From Immersiella caudata (Eukaryota > Ascomycota > Sordariomycetes > Sordariales > Lasiosphaeriaceae), in the NCBI GenBank assembly GCA_030512335.1, contig JAULSU010000003.1, positions 186,001-250,000 of the forward strand: a DNA stretch of 64,000 nucleotides, in the 5' to 3' direction. A program made the translations under genes and the position numbers. Of this stretch, positions 20,963-33,000 are shown piece after piece. Numbering within the stretch: the stretch's first letter is position 1; every line of letters starts with the position of its first letter. The notes under the pieces are model-generated. The model saw only the letters and a list, made by a program, of their open reading frames with translations. It was not told the origin of the DNA and did not search any database.

Positions 20963-21445
20963 CTAAGGAACCCTCGTCCGAATCTGCACACCATGCCACT
21001 GCTTAACCAATTCCCCCAACGCGCTATTCACCAGCCGCTGCTGCTTGAGCATGTTCAACCCGCGAAACCGCTCCGAGCTCACATCCACGGCGTACACGGA
21101 GCCGCACCCGCCAGAGACATCCTGCACCGCCAGCTGAGTTGGCTCGAGCTCCCGCACTATCGTATCCCAGACTTCTGATTCCCCCTCGGTGAGCTCGTCG
21201 GGCTTGACGAGTTGCGGCGCGGTGGATTCTTGAGGGGCGGCCGAGGAGAAGGGTCTTTGCGCTTGGGGGACGGCACGCGCCGCGATTTGGAGGGAATATG
21301 GGTGGAGGAGGGATTGTCGGGTGGAAGCGGTCGAGGAGAGGGATTGGATTCGTGGCGCTTGACGGAGCGCTGCTGGGTGAGGTCGGAGGGATGCCTCGGC
21401 TTGGAGGGCGGCTGCGCGGGCTCGGGTGCAGGCGCGGCAGATCAT
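20963..21445 (-). CDS. Mitochondrial BolA-family protein (160 aa)
   Basis: Residues 1-70 form an Arg/Ala/Ser-rich presequence without acidic residues (MICRACTRARAAALQAEASL), typical of mitochondrial import. Residues about 80-158 are a BolA domain: ELEPTQLAVQDVSGGCGSVY, then VDVSSERFRGLNMLKQQRLV and NSALGELVKQWHGVQIRT. The GGCGSxY turn and the (K)QR-LVN helix are characteristic. The BolA1/Bol3 group works with monothiol glutaredoxin and Nfu1 in placing [4Fe-4S] clusters in mitochondria; which paralogue this is cannot be settled. Single exon, ATG at 21445. The coding strand is C-rich 5' and G-rich 3'. Confidence 0.88.
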   Translation of the reverse strand: MICRACTRARAAALQAEASLRPHPAALRQAPRIQSLSSTASTRQSLLHPYSLQIAARAVPQAQRPFSSAAPQESTAPQLVKPDELTEGESEVWDTIVRELEPTQLAVQDVSGGCGSVYAVDVSSERFRGLNMLKQQRLVNSALGELVKQWHGVQIRTRVP

Positions 21446-23796
21446 GGTCGCAATTGGCAGTTTGCGGTGAGATGTAGATGCCTTTTTGATGGTGTGTTAT
21501 CTTAACGTGCAGATGCCTCGGTCGGCGGCTCGGTCAATTGGTGTCGTGAAATTTGAGGTTCGTTTGGAGCTGCCAAATGGCGAAGCTGGAAATCGCAAAA
21601 GTCGATTGGTACTGTCACGCGATCTGATTGGGTGCCCCGGGTGCGCAAGGTGGGGCCACTCGGCGCGCCGAGGATTGGAATTGGATTTTGGAGCTTCTTC
21701 GGCTTCCAGATCTCTTCTCACCTTTTCAGGCTCTCCTGCACGACTTTCATCCGGCCGTGTCGCGGCACCGGTCGCATGCCGCGACAGTTCCCCCCCCCCC
21801 CCCCCCCCCCCCCGTCGCACTTGCGCAACGCTGCACCAAGACACGCGACATCCAGGTTTCTGTTCTGTGTTGCCTGGATGAAGCTCAGCTGCAGTGACCT
21901 GCAGCGTGCAAACAGCGGATTGTGGCAGAGCAAAACACCAATCTGACCTGCATTTGGCCGGAGCACATGCAATCTATGCGCAACATAAGGGATATTCCTC
22001 TCCATTTGCCGCGATATTCCCTCTTCCTGGCAGGCAGAGGCCAGGAACGCATGCTAACTCTCGCTAGGCTCTTCGATGCGGCCGTTTGTGAATGTCTCAG
22101 CGCGATCGACCTCGGGGCCCCTTAGAAGCCGCCTTGAAGGAAGAGGAGGACGTTGCATCCAATTTCGCCGCCCATCGCCAGCTCACCGTGACCGAAAGAG
22201 GCATTTTCCGGGCCTGTGACTGCCGAAGGGCCTTCTTGCCGAAGCGGCAGCGCTATCTCGCCGGTACCGGTTCGCCCGAAGCGCCGTCTATTTGCACGGT
22301 ACTCCGTTCTCCTGTTGCTGCTCGAAGCGCGTTTGCTGCTGGATGCGGGGTAACCAGGACCCTTCTAGTGCGATATGCAGGAACTGATGCTCACAATGGT
22401 GGTGGTGTCAAATCTGGATACCGTACCTGAACAAACGCTGGGTGCATCCGTCCAAGCATGTCGTGTCCCACACCCTTTACCCACTCTTCGGCACGCTGCG
22501 TCCTGCGCCGATAGTGGTCTGGATTGCGCAATGCGCTCACTCATTCTCCCGCTGTTCTCGTCGGCGCGTCTCCGCCGAAAGAGAAGATCCATGCACGTCG
22601 TTTATTCCGTCCAAAGCCCACCAAACAGCGCACCTCGCGTGGACAGGGGGTGGCCAAAGTTGGTCAAACGCAACAAGTCTCCAAGTCGAGGACATCATTC
22701 CAATTTCCACGATGGCGAAGGGAGGTGGGCTCGCCCAAGCTTTAATGACTGCCGAGGGGCTGACCTTCCCGAAGCAGCTCCCAGGATCATTTCGCCGCTA
22801 CCACGCTGGTGTGGGTGCCAAGCCGGAGGCTCAACCCACAGCGCCTCCGAGAGGCTAGCCACAGTGTCGCTCTGGGGGAAGCCTTTACGCATCCCTCGAT
22901 CCCTCCAACCGTGACGTCGACTCGGATCCGCGCGACTGCGCGTCAAGTGACAGCGACACAACGCGAAACATTCCACAAGCCTGGTATGGCTGAGCACGCG
23001 TTGTTTTACCCAGGAACAATGCAGATCGCGTGCAATGCTCAGCATGGCGTCGTCGCCCCTGGCTCGGGTCGCTGGCGGGCGATCTTTCTCAGTGAGAGCG
23101 CAGCTCACCCCCACCTTTCTCCAAAGTACATTGGTCCTGTTTAATCACGGCACGAAGAATTCCCCGCAGTACATGCCGTGTCTCTTTGCATCAAGACAGA
23201 GTCCCGTGGCCGTTGCTTCTCCAAATTAACGGTGCTTGGCTAAAAGCTTTAGCCCCGGATGGCCCAAAAGGGTCGCATTCCAACGGCAGCGCGTCCACGG
23301 CTGCCACCTGGCTCCCTGGCCCGTCGAGGTGCCACCGTCCCAAGTCCTGCCCTCCATACGAGCTGGTGCGAGCTCTGCTTGAGTTCGCCTTGGCCAATGG
23401 GGAGCGCCAATGGCTGCCGGTGATAAAGAATTTGGGTAAATTGGACTGCGATCTGTTTGCGGGCCTTCTCCAGATCGGAAGGTGCCTAACCCATGCACGC
23501 TACTATGTTCTGTCCCCGACTTTGCGTCCCATGTTGTAAGACAAACATGAACGCCGACGGAGAGACAATATATACGGGTATGCCCTACCATGGAACGGTA
23601 ACCTTCTCGTGGTTGTTTCCGACGCGGCCCCGCAGTCCTTGCAGTGGTGTTGACTGAAGCGTTATTACTCCTCTGCCCGGCTTGTCCAGGCCGTCGTCGC
23701 TCGTTATCCCTTCTCTTTTCTCTCCCTTCTTGGCCCCTTTGCCGTTTCTTCCCCGCCGTTGGCTGTTTTCTTTCTACGCCTTTAGTTTTGCTCAGC
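21446..23796. other. Gene-poor 2.3-kb interval upstream of the subtilase
   Basis: Many overlapping frames of 60-250 codons exist on both strands, but none has recognisable content and none dominates. It contains a C24 homopolymer at 21790-21813. A TATATA sequence near 23571 could serve the subtilase gene. Confidence 0.5.
21790..21813 (+). repeat. C24 homopolymer
   Basis: Twenty-four consecutive cytosines in intergenic DNA. Its true length may differ from the assembly because such runs are error-prone to sequence. Confidence 0.9.
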
Positions 23797-26700
23797 ATGG
23801 GTTTCGTCAAGTTGGCGACCGCCTTTTTGGTGGCCGCCGCAGCCGTTGGCCGTGCGGCTGTTGACCTCGAAGCCGCGGCCGCCGTGCCTGGCGCGTACAT
23901 CGTCGAGTACGAAGATGACTCTGTGGTGGGTGTTCCGTGATTCGCAAACCCCATTGACAGAGAGCTCACCAGGTCCACTAGGATACGCACTCATTTGTAG
24001 GCGGCCTCGACGGCGCCAAGCTACGAACCGATCTCCGCTCCAAGGTCTTCAACGGCGCTTCGATCGAATTCTCCGACGTTAAGAAAGCCGAGAAGGTCAT
24101 GACCAAGATCAAAGTTGCGAAGGGCAACCGGATTAAGAATGTGTGGCCTGTCAGGCAGTACTCGCTCCCTGACGACATCATCCACGCCACCGGACCTCGG
24201 ATGGGCCACCACGGTTTCGGACAGGAACCCAGTTTGTTCAGGCGCCAGGGCCAGAGCGATGATAGCTTCTCGCCACACGTCATGACGCAGATCGACAAGT
24301 TGAGGAAGGCTGGGTTCACCGGGAAGGGTATCAAGTTAGCGATTGTGGACACGGGTGTAAGTGGATGGTCTCATGCCTCCTCGCATTCTCAAAAGGCCTT
24401 GCGATTGGCAGGGAAGGCCTGGAAAGATATCACGAGTGCCTCCTTGCATTTTCAACACGTCTTCTTACATTCGGCGGGAGGGCCTGGAAAGATATCGCTT
24501 GGGCCTCTTCGCATTCTCAGCAGGCCTTGCTTCTAGGGGAGAAGGCCTAGGGGAATATCACGGGCAAGGGCTGTTAGGACATCACTAGTGCCTCCTCGCA
24601 TTCTCAACAGGCACTGCGTTTAGCAGGGAAGGCATGAAGAGATGTCACTATTGCCCCTTCGTACCTCGAAAAGGCCTTTTTATTCCATCACAACGCCTCC
24701 TTTCTTCCTCATGATGGTCTAGCTCAAGAACAAGTACGCTGACGTTGGAGTTTTTAGATCGATTGGGGCCACCCTGCGCTTGGTGGCTGCTTTGGACCGG
24801 GCTGCTTGGTTTCTTTTGGCGAGGACCTCGTGGGTGATGGTTACACCGGCAGCAACACGCCGGTCCCGGATGCGGATCCGATGGACCAGTGCAACGGTCA
24901 CGGAACTCACGTTGCCGGCATCATTGCGGCGCAGACCAACAACACATACGGCATTCTCGGCGGCTCTCCGGATGTAACCCTCGGCGCCTACCGCGTTTTT
25001 GGCTGCCAGGGCCAGGTCGGAAACGACGTGCTGATCAAGTCTTACCTCCAAGCCTACAAGGCTGGTGCTGATATCATCACGGCATCTATTGGTGGAGCTG
25101 CGGGGTGGATGGAGGAGCCGTGGGCTGTTGTTGTCTCGCGCATCGTTGCCGAGGGCGTTGTCTGCGTTCTCTCGGCCGGCAACGACGGATCTGTTGGGCA
25201 GTTCTACGCATCCACGGCTTCCAACGGAAGACTGGCGACTTCGATTGGATCGTTCGACAACATCGTGATCCCCTCCATCGTCAGCACATCCACCTTCGCC
25301 GTCAACAACAAGACCAGCGCTCTTGATACCTTCAACTTCACGGCTAGCGGCAACACTCCGACCTGGAACACGGTCAACTACCCTCTTTGGGCCGTTAGCT
25401 TCGACACCACCGACCCATCCAACGGCTGCACTCCGTACCCGGCAACGACGCCAAACCTCACCAACCACATCGTTTTGGTCCGCCGCGGCAACTGCACGTT
25501 CACCGAGAAGGTGGGCTACGCTGTGGCCAAGGGAGCCAGACACGTTCTCGTGTACAACAACATCCCCGGAGCGAACATCAGCCCCTCGGTCGATGACCGC
25601 AACGTCCTCGCCGTGGCCATGGTTCCCGCCTCTCAGGGTGAAGCCTGGATCAAGGCCCTGCAAGCCGGAGAGAGCGTCATTGTCAACTTGCCCAACCCCG
25701 ACACGGCCCCCAAGTCGACGACCAACTTCCCCAACGAGGCGAGCGGTGGATTCTTGAGCAACTACACCAGCTGGGGTCCTACCTTTGAGATGAACCTGAA
25801 GCCGCAATTCTCGGCCCCCGGTGGCTCCATCCTGTCCACATACCCGAGAGAGCTGGGCGGGTATGCCGTGCTGTCCGGAACCTCCATGTCGTGCCCTCTT
25901 GTCGCGTCCGTCTACGCTCTGGTCATGAACGTCCGCGGCACCAAGGACCCCAAGACCCTCGAGAACCTCATCGCCGCCACATCCAAGCCCCAGCAATGGC
26001 GGGTCGGCGGCTCCAACGCTGGCAAGGGCTGGCTCGCTCCCGCTCCTCAACAGGGCGCCGGCATGGTGCAAGCCTGGGACGCCGCCTACGCCACAACCCA
26101 CATCGGCGTGTCCAGCCTGTCCTTCAACGACACCGACCACTTCGTCCCCGAGAAGGACTTCTCCGTCGACAACAAGGGCGACAAGCCCGTGACCTACACC
26201 CTCGGCCACCGCCCCGCCGCAGCCAGTTACACCTTCAGCAGCGGCAATTCCACCACCGCCTCCAGCCTCCCCATGGAGCTCGCCGCCGAGTACGCCACCC
26301 TCGCCTTCTCCCCTGCCACCTTCACCCTCCAGCCCGGCACCCGCGAAATCATCTCCGTCAAAGCCACACCCCCGACCGGCCTCGACGCCCGCCGCCTCCC
26401 CATCTACTCGGGCTACATCACCCTCTCCGGCTCCGACGGCACAAACATGTCCTTCCCCTACATCGGGGCCGTCGGCTCCCTCCACAACACCACCGTCCTC
26501 ACCCAAGGCAACGCCTGGGTAGGCCGCTCTGACGACACCCAACGCCCCGGCCGTCCCGTCCCCGCCAACACCACCTTCACCCTCCCCCCGCCAGGGTACG
26601 TCAATAACACCCTCTACAAGGGCCGTCTCGCCCTTCCCCGCATGTGGGTGACCCTCTCCTTCGGCTCCATCCTCGTCCGCGCGGACGTCGTCGCCATCTC

Positions 26701-27049
26701 CAACTGCACCAACGCTGCTAAGAACAGCACGGTCGTGTTGGGTCTCAAGACGGTCGGGCAGATTGAGGATTATCCCAGTTTGTATAACCGGAGAGGTACC
26801 ATCACAGCCGTGGACTGGAGCGGTCTCATGGCGGATGGCACGTATTTGGATCCGGGACGGTACAAGATTGTGTTTAGGGCGTTGCGGGTGAATGGGGATA
26901 AGGACTTGGCGAGTGAGTATGATGTTGCCGAAAGTCAGACGTTTAGGATTGCGTATGCGGCGCCGCCGGCGACGAAGAGGAAGAGGGGGGTCGGGAAGGG
27001 GGAGAAGGGGGTGAGCGGTGGGAAGGGGAGGGCGGTGACGAAGGGTTAG
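23797..27049 (+). CDS. Secreted subtilisin-like serine protease, minor extracellular protease (Vpr-like) type (about 931 aa)
   Basis: Exons: 23797-23925, 23982-24356 and 24758-27049. The signal peptide MGFVKLATAFLVAAAAVGRA is followed by an inhibitor-I9 propeptide (GAYIVEYEDD...DTHSF). Catalytic triad: Asp166 in LAIVDTGIDWGHP, His216 in NGHGTHVAGIIA, Ser544 in GTSMSCPLVAS. A PA (protease-associated) insert lies between His and Ser (RRGNCTFTEKVGYAVAKGAR, about 400-470), and an Fn3-like domain follows the catalytic core (ISVKATPPTGLDARRLPIYS...GYITLSG). The C-terminal ~25 residues are Lys/Gly-rich. The first intron has a GTGGGT donor and is 56 nt; the second is 401 nt and filled by tandem repeats. 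The role is extracellular protein breakdown. Confidence 0.93.
24374..24697 (+). repeat. Minisatellite occupying the second intron of the subtilase gene
   Basis: About 4.5 imperfect copies begin at 24374, 24437, 24502, 24599 and 24652. The unit starts TGCCTCCTCGCATTCTCA, continues with AGGCCTTGCG and GGGAAGGCCTGGAAAGATAT, and ends CAC. Periods are 53-97 bases. The intron's donor GTAAGT and acceptor TTTTTAG lie outside the repeats. Other introns in this window are mostly 49-77 nt. Confidence 0.85.
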
Positions 27050-28502
27050 ACGGGGTGTTTTTCCCTGAGCGCGAGGCGTCTTGTGAGATGGTTCGAGCGA
27101 GGGAAAGGGGGTGATAGAGGTCTGCCTGTTTTAGCAGAGGTACTTAATTATTTTTGTTTTGCACATGAGTGGCAAGTAGGGGGTGAATAGACGTGGATCT
27201 TGGTCCGATTCGTTTTTTTCCCCGAGGGATCTCGCTGGGGGTGTCTGATGCCTCGTGTTTGGTTGTTGGAGCCATGACGCTATTGAACATCAACCGTTGT
27301 TAGGGATCTCCGCCGCCCGAATCGACGAGTCCCAGGCAGCTGGGTTCAAATCAGGGCAGCAGGGAAGTTTACCCTGTCCTGCCTGCCTTCCGGAACTCCG
27401 CGTCAGCCGTTCGGTGCCGATTGACGGGAAACAGTGGCTTATCGTGGCTTGTTTACTCTCGCTTCCTTCGCTTTGCTTCAGGTTTGGCCGTCATCATCTT
27501 AGGTCTTGATACGCGCTCTTGGCCATCGCGGGGGCTGGAATTTGGGAATGGCGACTGGATGTCGCGGGGGCAAACGGAAAAGACCGCGTGATGTGAATAA
27601 TACAGTCAAAAGGATTCTGTTATCTTTTCAGATGGGGGAAGCCTGGCTTGATGTAATACGGCCTGAGTTGAAGATGCCATCACGAGCTGAAGACTTGACC
27701 CGCAAAGGGATGGGGGTCCTCACTACATCGGTAATGCAATCCTGCTAAAGATGTCATTGCTTCAGGGTCTTCAAGTTTGCGCTGTGGCTTATCGATGCAG
27801 AAGAAAAAAGGGCTGAGGCTTTTTGTCGCGTCGCGTGGGGTGATCGCCGCTGCAACCTGAAACGCGGGGCGAGGAACAGGGCATGATCGGCTCTTTTTCG
27901 GTGGGAACAGCCACGATCGGCAGTGGGCGGCTTGGCTTGAAGGAACAGCACAACACTTAATGAATACAACATGGTGTTGGATGCAGTTTAAGAATTGATT
28001 CGGATTGTTGCAGTGATGGATTTTGACGAGAAAACCTTGATGCGAAGCTGTTTTACTGGAGAGGGTTGCAACCCGGCGCGGTACTCAACACGGGGCCTAA
28101 CAAGGAGCGGAGCCGGGCCCGGACCGGGCGGGGCATCCAACGTGCCGGGGTGCCAACCTCTTGGCATCACCCCAGCTCCTATTGAGATCAGCACGAAAAG
28201 GGCCGCACCCCTATCTCCCAAGGCTGTGATGTCCATCACCATCAGACTCATCTTGCCATCGCGGCAGAATGACGTCTCCCCACGCTGCGACTTACACGGG
28301 GTTTTCTCACATGCGTCCAGGAGGATCTCGGCCGTACTTATATCCAACTCGTTCCTCGGTGCCTTGCCTTGACTTTCACCATCCGACTCTAAATCGCATC
28401 ATCCTCACCACCGTCGCTCTTTTGCCAATTGCAGGTTCTGTCATCCACGACAGTCTCACACGTTCTTTTACCATTTCCATTTTCAGAAACTATTTCAAGA
28501 CA
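27050..28502. other. Intergenic; no gene recognised
   Basis: Open frames are short and without domain content. A tRNA B-box-like string near 27344 was examined but has no A-box or cloverleaf around it. The last 150 bases are C/T/A-rich, as 5' leaders here usually are, and belong to the next gene. Confidence 0.5.
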
Positions 28503-29459
28503 ATGAAGTTCACTCTCGTCATCACCGCCGCTGCCGGCGCCATCGCAGCCCCTTACGTCCCGTCCGTATCGGTCCCCTCCCACTCGGTTTCCGTCCCGGC
28601 TCACTCCGTCTCCGTCCCGGCCTATGCGGTCCCATCCTACAACCCTGAGGAGGTCAAGGCCAGCGTCATATCATGGAGCGCTACAACGCCCTCTGCCGTC
28701 CCCGAGCTGGAGGAGCGCGACAATGAGGAGCACGAGCACAGCTCGTCGGTTTCCATCCCGGCGCACACCCTTCCCAGCGCCGTTCCTTCTGTTCCCGAGC
28801 ACACCATCCCTGTGCACGAGGAGGAGACCGCTGCCCCACTCAGCCCCCTGGCCAAGACCCTCAAGGACCTCACCACCCTCATCGTCGAGATCAAGGAGCT
28901 CGTCTCCGGCGACGTCGAACTCATCAGTATGTCTCACTCCCCATCCCCATATCCTCCTCTTCTACCGAGGTACTAACCACCTTACTCAGAATCCATCCTC
29001 TCCGACCCAACTTCCGTAATCCCCACCGAACTAACCTCCGCCGTCTCCTCCCTCAAAGCCCACCTCGAAATGATCCTCAAGATCGTCGTCCCCCGCCTCC
29101 TCGCTCTCCTCCTCAAGCTCACCACCGTCAAAATCACCCAAGTCGACATCCAAGCCGTCCTCTCCCTCCTCGACGAAGTCAAGTTCATCCTCAAGCTCGT
29201 CGAGTCGTGCGTTGAGGATCTCGTCGCTGAGCTCGAGGCGGATGTCCTCAAGCTTGTTGCGAAGGAGTTGAAGACGGTTCTTGACCTGGTTCTTACGACT
29301 GCGGGCCCGGTGGTCAAGTTTGTGCTTGCGGTTGTCAGCACTGTTAACGGCCTGACGGGGTTGGTTGATAAGGTTACGACTGTGGTGGGGGAGATTGAGG
29401 TTGTCGAGGGGTTGGTGGAGAAAGTGCTTGCGCTTTTGCCGGTGGAGATTCCTCTCTAA
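28503..29459 (+). CDS. Secreted hypothetical protein with SVSVP repeats and helical C-terminal half (297 aa)
   Basis: Exons 28503-28926 and 28990-29459; the 63-nt intron has a TACTAAC branch. The signal peptide MKFTLVITAAAGAIAA is followed at residues 20-45 by tandem SVSVPxH/Y units, then an acidic linker. A long run of amphipathic Leu/Val helices follows (LKAHLEMILKIVVPRLLALL, VDIQAVLSLLDEVKFILKLV, ELEADVLKLVAKELKTVLDL). A single Cys in the helical part makes a disulfide-rich effector unlikely. Function is unknown; it could be a cell-wall or surface-active protein. Confidence 0.75.
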
Positions 29460-30002
29460 GGGGTTTGACTCTAAGAGAGGCAGGGATGAATGCCGTTCAT
29501 GAGACTTGGCTTGGGGGAATGGGAGAGGGTGGCCCGGCCGGGTGGGATTGTTTGGTTTGGTATTAAATGTAATGAGTGAGATCTGTAAATATCGTAATAG
29601 TAATGAATACAAAATAAAAGCTGCGGCTTGACGTTGTAGCCAACACTTGTTGTGCCTTGTGAGATTGCTGTGACTTGTGCTAAGTGACAGCCTGCAGCGG
29701 AGCCAGAGCCGAAGCCTGTTTGCGCAAGGCCTTTCTGCAATTGAAACTTTTTTCGGTAATTACCTACCTTACCCCCTTCGCTGGTCATGCTGGGAGTGCA
29801 GAAGCTTACTTGCTGCGTTTCCGTGGTACCTAGAGTTGGGCTTATAGCTCACTCTGGGTCAGGGGGTAGATGTGAGTGTCAAGACGAGTGCCGTGGTTTC
29901 TTGTCAGCCAAGGAATTACTATTCTAAATGTTGCTCGTTTGCGTTGGGAAACCTTCATCCCTTGTGTATTTCCAATTCCCCACCTCCCCAGTGTCTTTCA
30001 AT
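29460..30002. other. 3'-to-3' intergenic; no gene
   Basis: This lies between the convergent secreted-protein gene and the NLR gene. AT content rises to the left. A TACCTACCTTACC element lies near 29761. No coding signal seen. Confidence 0.5.
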
Positions 30003-33000
30003 TCACGGCACAGCCGTCTCCGCAGACTCGGACACCATACCACTTGGTGGTTCCCGCTGCCTCAACTCCCCAATCGAAGCCTCGTGGTCCCTCAGCTCAG
30101 CCCTCGCCCTCTTCTCCTCCAGTGATCCGGTCCCCTTGAGACGCCGTGCAGCCGCGACGTGCGGTAAGTAGCGCATGTACTTATCCGGGTTGGACTTGCA
30201 ACGAGCGAGCGCCTCAGCCAGAGCCAGGATCGCCTCCTTTTCGAACTGGCGACCAACATCTCCCTCTTGATCATCAAGCCATTCCAGGTCGAGGATCTGA
30301 TGGATGCGACCCATGTCGTACTCTTCATGCTGGAATCCTTTCGCGTCGACTTTAATATCCTCTTTAATATGACTGAACCGCTTCAACAGGCCCAGAGCAT
30401 CCAGAAAATCCGTTTTTTTCCCATGTGCCACCTGCCACCTGCCATGGTAAATCTCGAGCAGCTCGACTGGGATATCCTCTCGGTCAAACAGGCTCATGAA
30501 GGCAAACAAGTCGGCTGCGAAGGGGTCCTGCTCTCGGATACGACCAAAGGTGAGAAGGTACATGGTGACTGTGTCCTGGGTGAAGGGAAGCCCGTCTCTC
30601 CCGCTAGCGAGGTGGATTGGTTTTCGAAGCACCCGTTCGACGAATTTTTTGCCCTCCTCGTCAGTTCTTTCCAGGCGCTGGATGAATGCATCGATCCCTG
30701 TGCCGGTCTCGTGCATATAAGCGGCGGCTTGTTCCAGCACGAAGGGCAAGTTGCAGAACGACTCGGCGATCTTCTTCAGCTTTTCGTCTGTCTCTTTATC
30801 ACCGGGGATGTCATCTCCGAGCCAGTTACGTAGAAGCTTGACTGAATCCCACATGTTCATCCCCTCGATTTCGGTTGCGTTGTGCGGCGCCATGCTGTAA
30901 GCGGCCTTCCGGTCCACGGTCGTGATGAGGATGGCGCCGTGCCGACAATTGCGGGGAAGATACTGGCCGAGCCCTCCCTTATCGAGATGCCTACCAGCCT
31001 TCAAGCCACGTCCGATGTTTCTTGCACCATGTAGTTCGGGGTAAAAGAGCTCTGCATCATCTGCACTGTCAACGACCATGAGCCAGTTGCCGCTTTGTTC
31101 GCTCTCTAGCCAGTTCTTCACCAATGGCAGGACGTCGGTCGGCGCGTGGTCACCAGTGGCTGTGAGATGGTATGTTGCCGCGATTTTTTTGAAGGATTCC
31201 TCAAACAAGTCGGCATTCCTCGCGCGGACCCAGAAGATAGATGCGATGTTCTTCGACTTCAGCCAGCGTGCGTACGCCAGCGCTATCTGTGTTTTTCTGC
31301 AAGTACCTTCGCATCAGCTATTGAGCACGCGTTGGATTTCTGACGCGGCTTACCCGACCCCGGGGCTTCCAAAAAGCGCCACTCGCCGGTCGTATTTGGA
31401 TTCTCCAGGTTTGAACTTCTTCTTTAGACACTTCATCACAACTTCGCGTTCGACAAGGTGTTCGTTTCTGGTGTAGGGAATGATGACTTTTTCCCGCAAG
31501 AGACAGGTTCGTTGTTAGCCGCTGGTACCGAGCAGGGACTAGAAGGGCAGTTTCGTTACTCACACTGATGTCCGGTGGGCTGATCGCTTTCAATCACTTC
31601 CTCGGGATTTGTTTCGGCTAACCTCCCGTGTCAACAAGGGCTTTAGAACCGCCTCCTCTGGTATTCATTAAACATACCAAGGGGCTTCCACATCTCTAGA
31701 ACAGCCTTTGTGCATGCTGCTGCGGTGGCTGCGGCATATTTGTGATGATCGTCGTCTTTCTTCTCGTCGGCGTAGTCGCTGACACCTTTGATCATCATGC
31801 AGGGTAAGCCGTCATCCCAAATCCCAGCGGCTTCCATCTCAAAAGCAATGACTTTGTGCTTCTTTACAAGATCGTCGCGTTTGGTTGCCAGTTTGATCAC
31901 GGCGCCCCCTGAGGCTACGCCACCGAAGTGAATCGTTGGGAATTCTTGTCGAAGGCCCTTGAGATGGGCGCGCGATGAGTCGGCAAAGTCGTGAGTAGCC
32001 TGGAAGGGTATATCCGTGTATCCAGAGACCTTCTGCCGGAGTTCGCTCAAGTTCCCGGATTGAATCTGCTGCAGAAACGATGAGACGATGTGAGGAGGAT
32101 ATGTTGTTCGACCGTTAACTTCGAACCCTGATGGTGTCTCCTTCCCTTGGTCGTAGGGTACGACAAACTTGCCAACAACGACGTCTCCTTTTGCGACGGC
32201 ATGCGCCTTCCCATCGTGCTCGTACGACGGAACGGCACCGCAGATACCGGCCAGGATCACGAGCTTAATGTTCTTGAAGGCATTGCGACAGTTTGCCACG
32301 GCGCGTGCAGCCGGAACCGAGCTCTTCGCAGAAGGGTAAACAATGACGACGTTGTGGCGACCGATGGTGCCACAGCTGTAGGTGTTGGAATGGAGCTCAG
32401 CGTTACCGTATGAGCGTGTGTAGCGGCGTTCGAAAAGGGCGTCGATTGCTTTCGATTCCACCCCGAGAGCACAAATGATTGCCACCCCAAACTGTGTGCT
32501 TTTAGGGCCGCCATGGTCTAAGGGAGCAACTCTTGTTTGAGAGTACTTCGAGCCAATACTCGGGGCCGTTGGCCGGACTTGGCTGAAGAAATTGATCCCT
32601 TCAGCTTCAATTTTGGGTTTCTTGGGCTCTTTGGTTGTCGGCAAGGGCTCTTCTGGATGGGGAATGTTGGCGGTGCTGTCTCGCGAAGCGCTGGGTCCGG
32701 CTGTTGCAAGTTTGATCCAGTATCGAATCTCACCGCAGAGCTTCTTAAAGCCGGGATCGTCTTTGGTCGCGAACTTGGTCATGTTGGTATGGTCGCTATG
32801 GATTCCGATCCAGTGATGGCCATCAAGACAAGCTGACCATTGATCCACAGGTCGCTGTACCACGGGCTCCGTCAGCATACAGCAGGGTACATGCTCATGT
32901 GTGTGTTGAAGATACGGACCTTGCCGAACCACCCGGAACCCAGTTCCTCATAAAAGCAAGTGATACGGATTGGCTGCTTGGGTGTTTTGATGATGTTGTG

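Noticed and set aside
22092..23540. Several 110-180-codon frames upstream of the subtilase as candidate genes
   Set aside because: Frames overlap on both strands without domain, signal peptide, splice structure or the composition pattern of the true genes.
24374..24697. Repeat array in the subtilase intron as a CRISPR-like array
   Set aside because: Copies are contiguous and imperfect with variable period; there are no unique spacers and the sequence is fungal.
24719..26542. 607-codon open frame antisense to the subtilase
   Set aside because: A Gly/Val/Asp-rich shadow of a strongly biased coding strand; the sense strand has the complete catalytic triad and splice sites.
27330..27380. tRNA gene suggested by a GGTTCAAATC-like B-box near 27344
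   Set aside because: No A-box at the right distance and no acceptor-stem pairing or cloverleaf could be drawn around it.
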